From the NCBI GenBank assembly GCA_903887275.1, contig CAISPD010000056.1, positions 1 to 36,341 of the forward strand: a stretch of 36,341 nt of DNA. Reading direction: 5' to 3'. A program made the position numbers and the translations under genes. Shown piece by piece: positions 16,809 through 24,944 of this stretch. This DNA comes from an uncultured Mucilaginibacter sp. Lineage in GTDB: Bacteria > Bacteroidota > Bacteroidia > Sphingobacteriales > Sphingobacteriaceae. Under the pieces are notes generated by a model. It was given only the letters and a program-made list of their open reading frames with translations, did not search any database and had not been told where the DNA came from. Position 1 is the first letter of the stretch; each line of letters starts with the position of its first letter.

Positions 16809-19800
16809 ATGATTGCCAATACTTTCATAAAAAGGCCGGTAACAGCTATCGTTATATCACTTGTTCTGGTATTGTCGGGATTGATTTGCATGTTTAACCT
16901 GGCGGTAGATCAATACCCTAATATATCGCCACCAAGTGTTTCCATCAACGGCTCTTACACCGGTGCGGATGCTGAAACTGTTGAACAAACCGTAGCCACC
17001 CCTATTGAAGAGCAGGTAAATGGCACACCCGGAATGGAGTATATGCAAAGCACAAGCACCAATAGCGGAGGTGTGGGCATCCGGGTAACTTTTAATATTG
17101 GCACCAATGTACATATCGCTGCACTTAATGTGCAAAACAGGGTAAGTATTGCTGCGCCAATATTACCTGCAGTTGTAAGTAAACTTGGTTTAAGTGTAAG
17201 GGCCAGCAATCCCGATCAATTGATGCTGGTGTCCATCTACTCGCCAAAAGGAACACATGATATTACCTTTCTGGATAACTATACCAATACTTTTATACTC
17301 GATGCACTATTGCGTGTACCTGGTGTAGGTGATGCCGGTGCCTGGAGCGATAATTTCAGTATGCGTATCTGGATGAATCCCGAAAAAATGGCTTCTTACA
17401 GCCTTACCCCATCGGAGGTGATCAGTGCGCTAAGTTCACAAAACGTATATGTAGCGGCCGGATCAGTTGGCGCACCGCCACAGGCTTCGAACCAGACCTA
17501 TGAAACCGGTATATTAGTAAATGGGATGCTGAATAAGGCAGGCGATTATGAAAAGATGATCGTTAAAACGATACCAAACACAGGTAAGATCGTATATCTG
17601 AAGGACGTGGCCAGGGTTGAATTAGGTAAGTTTTCCTATTCAAGCAATAGTTTTGTTGACGGACATAGCTGCTCAACGATCAGAATATTTCAGTCGCCCG
17701 GCAGCAATGCCTTACAGACCGCCGAAAACATTTATAAAGAACTGGCCAAACTCAAAAAATCATTCCCATCCGACGTTGACTACCTGATACCTTTTGAGTC
17801 GATCACGATCATTAAAGTTTCGATGAAAGAAGTTATCGGTACACTGCTCAAGGCATTGGCACTGGTAGCTATTGTGGTATTCCTTTTCCTCCAAAACTGG
17901 CGCTCTACCATCATTCCCATACTGGCTATACCAGTTTCTATACTTGGCACCTTCTGCCTGTTTATCCCTTTAGGGTTTACCATCACTACGCTTACCATGT
18001 TTGGTTTTGTATTGGCCATTGGTATTGTAGTTGATGACGCCATTATTGTGGTTGAAGCGGTTCAACATTATATAGACGATAAGCACATGTCGGCCAAAGA
18101 GGCTACCTATCATGCCATGAAAGAAATTTCGGCACCTGTGGTAGCCATTGCGCTCATACTGGCTTCAGTATTTGTACCGGTAGGATTTATACCTGGAATT
18201 GTGGGCCGGTTATACCAGCAGTTTGCGATAACTATTGCCATATCTGTTATTATTTCGGCATTTGTAGCCTTGTCACTCACGCCTGCGCTGTGTACGTTAC
18301 TACTTAAACCAAGTCATCATGAAAGTAAAAACTTTAAATGGCTCGATTGGTTTTTTGAACACTTTAACCGCATTTTCGAAAAGCTTACACACCGGTATAC
18401 CAATGGTGTACAAAAAAGTATTAAAGGTGCCCGATATATTATTATCCTGCTGATCTGCATATGCATTGGCACTTACGGCTTGTTCAGGATCAAACCTTCA
18501 GGATTTGTACCGAATGAAGATGGTGGTCGCCTTTTTGTTACCTACCAGTTACCCGATGCAACATCAACAACGCAGTCGGTTACTCTGCTAAAAAAACTGA
18601 TGAAAATTGTAGATGCCACACCCGGTGTTGCGCACTTTGCAGCTTCCTCGGGTTTTAACATCCTTAACGGTGGGGCCAATTCAAACGCAGGTTCGATGTT
18701 TTTAATGTTAAAACCCTGGGATGAACGCACAAGCAAGGAAACAAAAATTGAAGGGCTGGCAGCCGCTCTGAAGTTGCGTTTTGCCAAAGCCGGCATAAAA
18801 AATGCCAATATCGTAGTTATACAGCCTCCACCTATTCGCGGGATAGGACTGGCGGCCGGTTATAGTGCCCAAATTGAAGAAGGTAATTCTACCGATGACA
18901 TTCATGCTTTTGAAAAAGCTGTGCACAAATTTGTAGCAGCAGCACAGAAAATACCAGCAACGTCGACAGCATTCAGCTATTATTCGGCACATACGCCGAG
19001 TTATGATTTGACTGTTGACCGGGAAAAATGCCAGAAACTGGGTGTGAATATCGGCGATGTTTTTTCTACCATGCAGGCCTATATGGGCAGCATGTTCGTT
19101 AATAATTTTACGCTATATCGCAGAACATACCATGTTGTGGCACAAGCCGACACCAATTTCCGTGCATTGATCTCAAATATGGACAAGTACTATGTCCGCA
19201 ACCAGGCAGGCCAGATGCTGCCTCTAAGTACGCTTATTCACTATAAACCAACTGCCGCAGCACCGCTGATCACACACTTCAATATATTCCGCTCGGCTGA
19301 AGTTGATGGTGCTATACCTGAGGGTTACAGCAGCGGGCAAAGTTTGGAAGCCTTAAGACAGGTAGCGGCTAAGGTATTGCCAAGGGGCTATACCATTGAG
19401 TTTTCGGGATTGAGTTATGAAGAGATAAAAGCGGGCTCAACAACCGTCTATATATTCATACTATCCATCACCTTTGTGTTCCTGTTCCTGGCTGCGCTTT
19501 ATGAAAGCTGGTCGGTCCCTTTTTCGGTAATGCTGGCCGTGCCGATCAGTGCATTTGGAGCAATCCTGGCGCTCTACATGATACCGCCACTTACCAACAA
19601 TGTTTATGCGCAGATCGGGTTGATCACCCTGATAGGGCTGTCGGCTAAAAATGCGATCCTGATCGTTGAATTTGCAAAGATACGTGTTGACAGAGGCGAA
19701 GAATTGATCAAGTCGACACTGGAGGCAGTCAAGTTGCGCCTGCGGCCTATTATCATGACCTCTATGGCCTTTATTCTGGGTGTGTTACCACTATGCCTTG

Positions 19801-20108
19801 CAACCGGTGCCGGTGCAGCGTCGAGGAATACCATAGGCGTTACGGTACTTGGTGGTATGATCGCATCGGTATCCCTGTCGATATTTATAGTGCCTGTTTT
19901 GTTTGTGCTTTTAACCCGGTTTTCCTATGGTAAAAAGAAACTGAACTGGCTGCGCGAAAACCACGAATTGTTGATGGAAAAAGCCCGTAAAGTTGAATTG
20001 CAAAACATCGATCCAGAACTGGAATATGATATAGCCCAGGCCAAAGCATGGCATGAGGCGGAACGGGAAAATTCAGATATAAAAACCGGAGACAGCCCCT
20101 CTCTGTAA
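16809..20108 (+). CDS. HAE-1 RND multidrug efflux permease, copy 2
   Basis: A 1099-residue paralogue of the preceding pump, with the same N-terminus (MIANTFIKRPVTAIVIS) and near-identical long stretches through the TM segments. The periplasmic porter regions differ more. Relay residues are retained: D409, D410 and K947 (LSAKNAILIVEFAK). Because both copies keep the proton pathway, they may form a mixed trimer like E. coli MdtB/MdtC or work as separate homotrimers sharing one adaptor. The C-terminal tail is longer than copy 1 and acidic. The gene ends 12 bp from the convergent gene at 20121. Confidence 0.95.
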   Translation: MIANTFIKRPVTAIVISLVLVLSGLICMFNLAVDQYPNISPPSVSINGSYTGADAETVEQTVATPIEEQVNGTPGMEYMQSTSTNSGGVGIRVTFNIGTNVHIAALNVQNRVSIAAPILPAVVSKLGLSVRASNPDQLMLVSIYSPKGTHDITFLDNYTNTFILDALLRVPGVGDAGAWSDNFSMRIWMNPEKMASYSLTPSEVISALSSQNVYVAAGSVGAPPQASNQTYETGILVNGMLNKAGDYEKMIVKTIPNTGKIVYLKDVARVELGKFSYSSNSFVDGHSCSTIRIFQSPGSNALQTAENIYKELAKLKKSFPSDVDYLIPFESITIIKVSMKEVIGTLLKALALVAIVVFLFLQNWRSTIIPILAIPVSILGTFCLFIPLGFTITTLTMFGFVLAIGIVVDDAIIVVEAVQHYIDDKHMSAKEATYHAMKEISAPVVAIALILASVFVPVGFIPGIVGRLYQQFAITIAISVIISAFVALSLTPALCTLLLKPSHHESKNFKWLDWFFEHFNRIFEKLTHRYTNGVQKSIKGARYIIILLICICIGTYGLFRIKPSGFVPNEDGGRLFVTYQLPDATSTTQSVTLLKKLMKIVDATPGVAHFAASSGFNILNGGANSNAGSMFLMLKPWDERTSKETKIEGLAAALKLRFAKAGIKNANIVVIQPPPIRGIGLAAGYSAQIEEGNSTDDIHAFEKAVHKFVAAAQKIPATSTAFSYYSAHTPSYDLTVDREKCQKLGVNIGDVFSTMQAYMGSMFVNNFTLYRRTYHVVAQADTNFRALISNMDKYYVRNQAGQMLPLSTLIHYKPTAAAPLITHFNIFRSAEVDGAIPEGYSSGQSLEALRQVAAKVLPRGYTIEFSGLSYEEIKAGSTTVYIFILSITFVFLFLAALYESWSVPFSVMLAVPISAFGAILALYMIPPLTNNVYAQIGLITLIGLSAKNAILIVEFAKIRVDRGEELIKSTLEAVKLRLRPIIMTSMAFILGVLPLCLATGAGAASRNTIGVTVLGGMIASVSLSIFIVPVLFVLLTRFSYGKKKLNWLRENHELLMEKARKVELQNIDPELEYDIAQAKAWHEAERENSDIKTGDSPSL

Positions 20109-20120
20109 CAATAAAACCGA

Positions 20121-21605
20121 TCAAACGTTCCCGGCGATCATTGCAGAATCGTCGCTGGTTGCCGCTTTTCCTTCTTCGACAACACCCGGATAACCGAAAA
20201 GCTTTCTTTCTTTGATCACCGCAGCAACATCAGCCGGCACAAACTCTTCCCATACCGACGAACCACTGCTGATCTGGCTCAACACTTTATCCGTATGTAC
20301 GTGAAGGTTCTTTTCGTTATAGTGACTGATATCCTCTATCTTATTATTGGAGATCAGGTAACGGTAAAGGTCTATGAGGTGCTGTGGCGGGTAAAAACGC
20401 AGACAGTTCATGATGATACCGTCTCTGAAAGTAGGGTAAATATACAGTTTAACATTTCTGCTGAACAGCGTTGCAAAGGACTCGAGAATGCCGCCTGGCA
20501 AATCCTGGTAATGCTCTTCAGCAAATATATATTCAAGGTTTGGATAGCCAAGTACAACCCCCATTTTCAGTTTGGTGATCTTTGACAGGAAGGCTACCAA
20601 TTTATAATACTCATGAAAATTCGAGATCAATACCGTTTGCCCCAGAGAACAGAGTATGTCAACCCGATCTAGGAAGTCTTTCTCGTTGATCTCGGCAGTT
20701 TGCGCAGCATTTCTTTCCGTCAAAGCCTGCAGGGTGAGCTCGGCGACCACGATCACGTTATTCTTATCAACATCAGGCTCCTGTAAAAACTGCTTGACCC
20801 CGGTATTCAGCATATCCAGGTGAACATTGACCAGGGGACGGAACCGACCACGCAGCACCACGATATTCTTTTTATACAATACTTCAGAAGGCTGCAGGTT
20901 TTTACCATCCGGACCAAATACAGCAGCATCAGAGAAGCCATATTTAACCAGATGCAAACTCATTAAACGGTTATCTACTTTGGTAAAATCGGGCCCTTCA
21001 AAGCGGATCATATCGATCTGGATACGGTCGGTTGAAAGGTCATCCAGCAGCGATTGAATGAATATAGATGGCGCATCATGATAATAGAAACAAGCATACA
21101 TGAGGTTCACACCCAAAATACCTACAGCCTGCTGTTGCAGGTTATTATCATTATCTAAAAGCTTTACGTGTAATACAACGTCGTTAAAACCACCGTTTGG
21201 TGTTAACTGGTATCTTACACCCATCCAGCCGTGTCCCTCATTGGTTTTATGATAATTTAGGGCGGCCATGGTATTTGAAAAGGCAAAAAAGGTGGTAGTA
21301 TCACCCCGCAATGCTGAAAGGCGCTCAATCAAAAGGCCGTATTCGTGATCAAGCATCGATATCAGCCGAGCCTCACTCACATAACGGCGCACCTGTAATG
21401 CGCCGTATATGGCATCAGAAAAAGTCATGTCATAAGCCGACATGGTTTTAGCGATAGTACCCGAAGAAGCACCGGCTTTGAAAAAATTGGCTGCAACATC
21501 CTGCCCTGCCCCAATTTCGGCAAATGAACCATAGATCTTAGGATCGAGATTGATCGTTAGAGCTTTCTGCTTGGTTCCGATCTCCTTATTATATACGGCA
21601 CTCAT
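20121..21605 (-). CDS. Conserved protein of unknown function, 494 aa
   Basis: I do not recognise a characterised family. The N-terminal block KIYGSFAEIGAGQDVAANFF, then ASSGTIAKTMSAYDMTFSDAIYG, looks strongly constrained. I recall similar proteins in many bacteria carried under unrelated product names, but I cannot verify that here. The protein has no signal peptide or membrane span; it is mixed alpha/beta, with glycine-rich turns, a possible metal or nucleotide site around residues 120-140 (KTNEGHGWMGVRY), and a repeated theme of INLDP / LNTGVKQFL / DVDKNNVIVVAELTLQAL. The C-terminal 30 residues are low-complexity and probably flexible. It is monocistronic and converges on the RND operon. 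Confidence 0.8.
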   Translation of the reverse strand: MSAVYNKEIGTKQKALTINLDPKIYGSFAEIGAGQDVAANFFKAGASSGTIAKTMSAYDMTFSDAIYGALQVRRYVSEARLISMLDHEYGLLIERLSALRGDTTTFFAFSNTMAALNYHKTNEGHGWMGVRYQLTPNGGFNDVVLHVKLLDNDNNLQQQAVGILGVNLMYACFYYHDAPSIFIQSLLDDLSTDRIQIDMIRFEGPDFTKVDNRLMSLHLVKYGFSDAAVFGPDGKNLQPSEVLYKKNIVVLRGRFRPLVNVHLDMLNTGVKQFLQEPDVDKNNVIVVAELTLQALTERNAAQTAEINEKDFLDRVDILCSLGQTVLISNFHEYYKLVAFLSKITKLKMGVVLGYPNLEYIFAEEHYQDLPGGILESFATLFSRNVKLYIYPTFRDGIIMNCLRFYPPQHLIDLYRYLISNNKIEDISHYNEKNLHVHTDKVLSQISSGSSVWEEFVPADVAAVIKERKLFGYPGVVEEGKAATSDDSAMIAGNV

Positions 21606-21659
21606 AGGGTATGTTTGTTAAGGTCAAATGCTGCCAATTACAAGCTGTTGTAAGTTACG

Positions 21660-21667
21660 CAAAAATA
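21660..21667 (-). promoter_or_regulatory. -7 box upstream of the 494-aa gene
   Basis: On the minus strand this is TATTTTTG, a perfect TAnnTTTG element, 54 bp upstream of the ATG at 21605. The expected -33 TTTG is not found at a 19-bp spacing (CCAA instead). Confidence 0.4.
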
Positions 21668-21821
21668 GGATTTTTTGATGAACGGTTTGGGCAGAAAAAA
21701 CTTAAATAATACCTGCCAAATAATTTATAAAGACTTTAAAAAAAATTGGCCGGCGTTTTTGCCAGCCAAAACTCCTAATTTTTGAAAAATATGCCCTGAA
21801 TAAAACTTCTTTAAAAAAAGA

Positions 21822-21852
21822 TTTGCGCAGAAAATTAAAAAGCTTACTTTTG
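21822..21852 (+). promoter_or_regulatory. Consensus Bacteroidota promoter of tRNA-Pro
   Basis: TTTG at 21822-21825, a spacer of exactly 19 bp, then TACTTTTG at 21845-21852: a full match to TTTG-N19-TAnnTTTG. The tRNA begins 9 bp after the -7 box, so the leader is very short. Confidence 0.88.
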
Positions 21853-21861
21853 CAGCCCCGA

Positions 21862-21935
21862 CGGGGTGTAGCGTAGCCCGGTATCGCGCCACATTTGGGA
21901 TGTGGAGGCCGCAGGTTCGAATCCTGCCACCCCGA
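21862..21935 (+). tRNA. tRNA-Pro (anticodon TGG)
   Basis: A 74-nt cloverleaf. The acceptor stem is CGGGGTG/CACCCCG with discriminator A, the anticodon stem is CCACA/TGTGG around loop TTTGGGA (anticodon TGG), and the T arm is GCAGG/CCTGC around TTCGAAT. CCA is not encoded. It has its own consensus promoter and terminator. The part from about nt 26 onward is duplicated 10.2 kb downstream, marking it as an integration target. Confidence 0.97.
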
Positions 21936-21979
21936 CGAAACAAAAGCCGCTTCTGAGTAATCAGAGCGGCTTTTTTGTT
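21887..21979 (+). repeat. Left direct repeat (putative attachment site) within tRNA-Pro
   Basis: A 93-bp sequence running from the 5' side of the anticodon stem through the tRNA 3' end and the terminator. It recurs at 32083-32175 with a single difference (C at 21930, A at 32126), offset 10,196 bp. Identity starts at the anticodon stem-loop, a known crossover site for tyrosine recombinases that use tRNA genes. Confidence 0.9.
21942..21976 (+). terminator. Rho-independent terminator of tRNA-Pro
   Basis: The stem AGCCGC(T)TCTGA pairs with TCAGAGCGGCT around loop GTAA, with one bulged T, and is followed by six T. It starts 7 nt after the tRNA. The whole hairpin is also part of the 93-bp direct repeat. 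Confidence 0.92.
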
Positions 21980-22374
21980 GCTGTTATATTTTGTAATAAA
22001 TACAATGGCTCTCTTATAGAACAAATTACAAACAATAGCTTTTCTTTACGATTTTTTTTTCACCTATAACCACGAGGATCAACCAGCTATCAAATTAATT
22101 TTTCAATTTTTTTCAGATATAAGGCTTTATTTTCAGAATTAAAACCTCGATAATATGGCGCTTTAACTGCCAAACTCTAATGATTTAATTATCATAATAT
22201 TATAGCCAATTTTCAATAATAAATACCTAAGCAAACCCGATTTGAACTTATATTCTTTTAGGCTGTAAACTATTTATAGCTATTAAAAAATATCATTTAC
22301 GATTAAACCCTTTATTATTTCAACCGTCATAACTAAAACAATAACAAAAACGTAAAACAAAAAAATTAAAAATC
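21980..22374. other. AT-rich non-coding stretch next to the tRNA end of the island
   Basis: About 395 bp of very AT-rich DNA with no open frame that looks coding. This is where an integrase or excisionase often sits in tRNA islands; I find no remnant of either. I could not identify a clear TTTG-N19-TAnnTTTG promoter for the gene at 22375. Confidence 0.5.
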
Positions 22375-22818
22375 ATGAAAAAACTTATCACCCTTTCTAT
22401 CGTAGTATTAAGCTCAGTAGTAGCATTTGCACAAACTACTCCAACCACAACAAAAAAAGACGCAAAAGCTGACATTGCAAAAGCAAAAGCTGACCTGGCA
22501 TCGCAGAAAAAAGATGTTGCTTCAGACAAAGCTGATATTAAAACCGACAAGGCAAATTTAAAAACTGACAAAGCTACTTTGGCATCGGCTAAAACTACTT
22601 TAGCTACAGCTAAAACAGATAAAGATTCCAAATCAGTAATACCTGCTGATAAAGCTGCAGTGCAAACTGCAAAGGCTACTGTAAAAACTGATAAAGCTGA
22701 TATCAAATCTGATAAGGCTGATGTAACTACAGACAAAGCTGATATAAAAGCCATGAAATCGGATATCAAAGAAATGAAAAAGAGTAACGGCTCTCATCAC
22801 GGTAGTCACAAGCATTAA
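22375..22818 (+). CDS. Exported Lys/Ala/Asp heptad-repeat protein with His-rich tail
   Basis: A 147-residue protein with a clear signal peptide (MKKLITLSIVVLSSVVAFAQ, cleavage after FA or AQ). The mature part is almost wholly K, A, D, T and S, in repeats of about seven residues resembling DKADIKT or DKATLAS from about residue 28 to 135. It ends with GSHHGSHKH, a possible metal-binding tail. The pattern could form a long charged helix or coiled coil; there is no cysteine or aromatic core. I do not know the family. The repeats are also visible at DNA level, with near-identical 20-bp units, so length variation between strains is likely. It is followed by a hairpin at 22880-22917. Confidence 0.85.
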   Translation: MKKLITLSIVVLSSVVAFAQTTPTTTKKDAKADIAKAKADLASQKKDVASDKADIKTDKANLKTDKATLASAKTTLATAKTDKDSKSVIPADKAAVQTAKATVKTDKADIKSDKADVTTDKADIKAMKSDIKEMKKSNGSHHGSHKH

Positions 22819-22879
22819 TAAAAATATCTCCAATTGCTGGTGCTAAGAAAGAGATAAATTTATCCCATTCAGCATTAGT

Positions 22880-22917
22880 TAAACAATAATAGCCAGTTAT
22901 CTGGCTGTTATTGTTTA
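22880..22917 (+). terminator. Probable terminator of the heptad-repeat gene
   Basis: Seventeen-base arms (22880-22896 and 22901-22917) pair throughout except for one T-G wobble, closing a TTAT loop; the core is AGCCAG/CTGGCT flanked by A- and T-rich arms. The T-run is built into the right arm and not behind it, so termination is likely but not certain. Confidence 0.65.
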
Positions 22918-23041
22918 GTGGGCAAGTAACTTAATACTGATTGTTATATTTTTACCCAAAAGGCTAGTAAAAATACAAGATCCTCTTTCGAACTTATCCA
23001 AATTCACTCTATACTAATAGTCACCCAACCATTATTGATCA

Positions 23042-23935
23042 ATGAACAAAAAAATTTACTTCTCCTCAATATTGCTTTTCCTTTTATTGTGCAGCCGGTT
23101 TGCATTTTCCCAAACAACTGCAATAGATACCCTGGGGGATTTTAAAAGCATTAAAAAAGCGTCGTTAAAAGTTGGTTTAAATTATTTAAACAATTCAGTT
23201 TACCTAGGGCGAGCAGACACCGTGAATACTCCCCTCATCGAGCCAAACTTGAAATATACATTTGCAAATGGCATCTATTTTTCGGGCAATGTGCAAATAG
23301 TACCAAACCGAAAAACAAATAAATTGGATGGAGGAAGTATCAGTGCCGGATATGATTACGATATCGGTAATAATTGTAGTGGGAGCCTTTCATTTACTCA
23401 ATTGTTTTATAGTGCTACCAGTACGCAAATAGGCTCTTCTATTGGAAGTACGATCAATGCGAATATTGATTATGATATCAGCGACGTGATAACCCCATCA
23501 CTTAGTATCGATTATAATATATTAAAACAAGGGTTCGGCAGTGATGTGATGGTCAATTTTGGCATCTCGCATGACTTTGCTCAGGAAAGCATATTTGCCG
23601 GCGACGACATTGGCCTGATCTCGCCAACTGCAACGGTTAATGCCGGAACCCAGAACTTTTATTCCGCGTTTTTAACGCTGAAAAAATACAAATTACCCAA
23701 AGCCGGCAAAGCCCAAAAACTATTATCAGCCCAAGATGCCAAACTGGCCAAATTTCAATTACTGGATTTCGAATTTGCTGCTCCTATCGAATACAAAACA
23801 GGTCCAGTACTTTTTAGTTTTACGCCAACCTATGCCTTTGCAGAAAATAAGCTTCCGGCCAGTATCACTAAAGGGATGGTTTCGACACAAAGCGGCCTCT
23901 TCTTTTTTGAAATTGGAGCTTCGGTCAAATTTTGA
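23042..23935 (+). CDS. Probable outer-membrane beta-barrel protein
   Basis: A 297-residue protein with a signal peptide (IYFSSILLFLLLCSRFAFSQ). The mature chain alternates short amphipathic strands such as LKVGLNYLNNSVYL, GSISAGYDYDIG and TINANIDYDISDVITPSLSIDYN, with glycine/asparagine turns, and ends in ASVKF. A terminal phenylalanine is the usual last residue of a barrel recognised by BamA. Size and strand number suggest a 12-14-stranded barrel. No specific family is recognised, and the substrate or role is unknown. It is convergent with the DUF2892 gene at 23974 (38-bp gap) and parallel to the heptad-repeat gene, whose product would be in the same cell compartment. Confidence 0.8.
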   Translation: MNKKIYFSSILLFLLLCSRFAFSQTTAIDTLGDFKSIKKASLKVGLNYLNNSVYLGRADTVNTPLIEPNLKYTFANGIYFSGNVQIVPNRKTNKLDGGSISAGYDYDIGNNCSGSLSFTQLFYSATSTQIGSSIGSTINANIDYDISDVITPSLSIDYNILKQGFGSDVMVNFGISHDFAQESIFAGDDIGLISPTATVNAGTQNFYSAFLTLKKYKLPKAGKAQKLLSAQDAKLAKFQLLDFEFAAPIEYKTGPVLFSFTPTYAFAENKLPASITKGMVSTQSGLFFFEIGASVKF

Positions 23936-23973
23936 TCCGGCACTGAATTCTTTTGGTTTGCAATACGAGGGCA

Positions 23974-24183
23974 CTATTCAGTCCTGGTTTTTCTTGTTGT
24001 GATTTTAAACGGATAATACAATGGACAAAAGCTTACAAAGCTGGTTAAAATAAATATTGCAGCGAAGACCAGTAAAATTATTGCAAGCGTACCGGAAATA
24101 ATATTTGCATAAAATAATACAGCAATTGTTATGGCGACCAGAACCCGCAGTGCCCGGTCTATTGTTCCCATGTTCTTTTTCAT
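23974..24183 (-). CDS. DUF2892 (YgaP-like) small membrane protein, copy A
   Basis: A 69-residue inner-membrane protein. After GTIDRALRVLVAI come two TM helices (about residues 11-28 and 32-50) and the motif SFCPLYYPFKI with C53. DUF2892 corresponds to the C-terminal membrane part of E. coli YgaP, whose N-terminal half is a rhodanese. Here the rhodanese is a separate gene two positions upstream. The start could be M1 or M5. It is the last gene of the minus-strand cluster and has its own -7 box and CRP-like operator at 24200-24244. The protein probably presents or receives a sulfur-linked group at the membrane; that is inferred. Confidence 0.85.
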   Translation of the reverse strand: MKKNMGTIDRALRVLVAITIAVLFYANIISGTLAIILLVFAAIFILTSFVSFCPLYYPFKITTRKTRTE

Positions 24184-24199
24184 CTTTTTAATTTTTTGT

Positions 24200-24244
24200 T
24201 AAAGATAAAAAGCACGACAGGCTGGGATGGTTACAAATGTTACA
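24200..24244 (-). promoter_or_regulatory. CRP-type operator and -7 box before DUF2892 copy A
   Basis: On the minus strand TGTAACATTTGTAACC (24229-24244) matches the palindrome at 31923-31938 at 13 of 16 positions. A -7-like box TATCTTTA (24200-24207, one mismatch to TAnnTTTG) lies with its centre exactly 33 bp away, the same as at the other site. The -33 TTTG is absent and replaced by CCAT at both sites. Confidence 0.7.
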
Positions 24245-24265
24245 ATAGCGTTGCAGGGTGGTTTT

Positions 24266-24904
24266 TCAGCACATATCAAAATCATTCAGCAGCTTGATTT
24301 CATTCCGATAAAGAACAATTTTCCCGTCATTCTCCAGTTGTTTGAGTAAACGCGAAATCACAACTCTGGAAGTTGCCAATTCATCAGCGATCAAATAATG
24401 TGAAGCCCGAATTACACTTGAGCCTGAGAGCCGCTGCTTTTCCTTAAGATAAGCAATTAAACGGTCGTCTAACTTATGGAATGCAATACTTTCAATTGAT
24501 TTCAATAGTTCAAGAAAACGTAGGTTAAAGCTGCGCATGATATAATTTTTCCAACCCGGATACTTGCAAAGCCATTCATCCAGTTTGGTATGCGGTATTG
24601 CGATCAAATCAACATCTTCTTCTGCAATTGCCTTCACTTCGCTTTTTTTTGCTTCCAGACAGCAACTATAGGCCATAGAACAACTCTCGTTGCTTGAAAG
24701 GTAATATAAAAGGATCTCTTTACCGGTTTCGTCCTTCTTTAGAACCTTTAGTGTGCCATTGATCACCATAGGCATCATATGGATATACTTACCATAATCC
24801 ATAATAATATCGCCTTCTTTGAAGTGCTTCAATGTTCCAAATTCGTTTATTTCCCGAAGCAAACCGGGTTCAAATATGGCTTCAAAATAACCAGTATTAT
24901 CCAT
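24266..24904 (-). CDS. CRP/FNR-family transcription regulator with Cys cluster
   Basis: A 212-residue regulator: an N-terminal cNMP-binding-like beta roll (about 20-115), a dimerisation helix (about 120-145) and a C-terminal winged helix-turn-helix (about 160-210; YLIADELATSRVVISRLLKQL). The phosphate-binding cassette that in CRP supplies the cAMP-binding Glu and Arg-Ser is replaced by SCSMAYSCCLEAKKSE with C75, C81 and C82, so cAMP binding is unlikely. Cysteine modification or another ligand is plausible. It lies inside the cluster it probably controls: palindromes typical of CRP dimers precede the first and last genes. Expression from the operon promoter would give autoregulation. Confidence 0.9.
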   Translation of the reverse strand: MDNTGYFEAIFEPGLLREINEFGTLKHFKEGDIIMDYGKYIHMMPMVINGTLKVLKKDETGKEILLYYLSSNESCSMAYSCCLEAKKSEVKAIAEEDVDLIAIPHTKLDEWLCKYPGWKNYIMRSFNLRFLELLKSIESIAFHKLDDRLIAYLKEKQRLSGSSVIRASHYLIADELATSRVVISRLLKQLENDGKIVLYRNEIKLLNDFDMC

Positions 24905-24944
24905 AGCGCTAATTTAGCAGAAATTACCTGCTATAAGTCTTGCG

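Noticed and set aside
21725-22024. 99-aa minus-strand open frame across tRNA-Pro, sharing RRGGRIRTCGLHIPNV-type residues with a frame at 32065-32322
   Set aside because: Both are translations of the antisense strand of the tRNA 3' part and terminator. The shared peptide reflects the DNA repeat, not a gene family.
21980-22374. Possible integrase or excisionase remnant beside the tRNA
   Set aside because: No readable frame or motif such as the R-H-R-Y signature in either strand.
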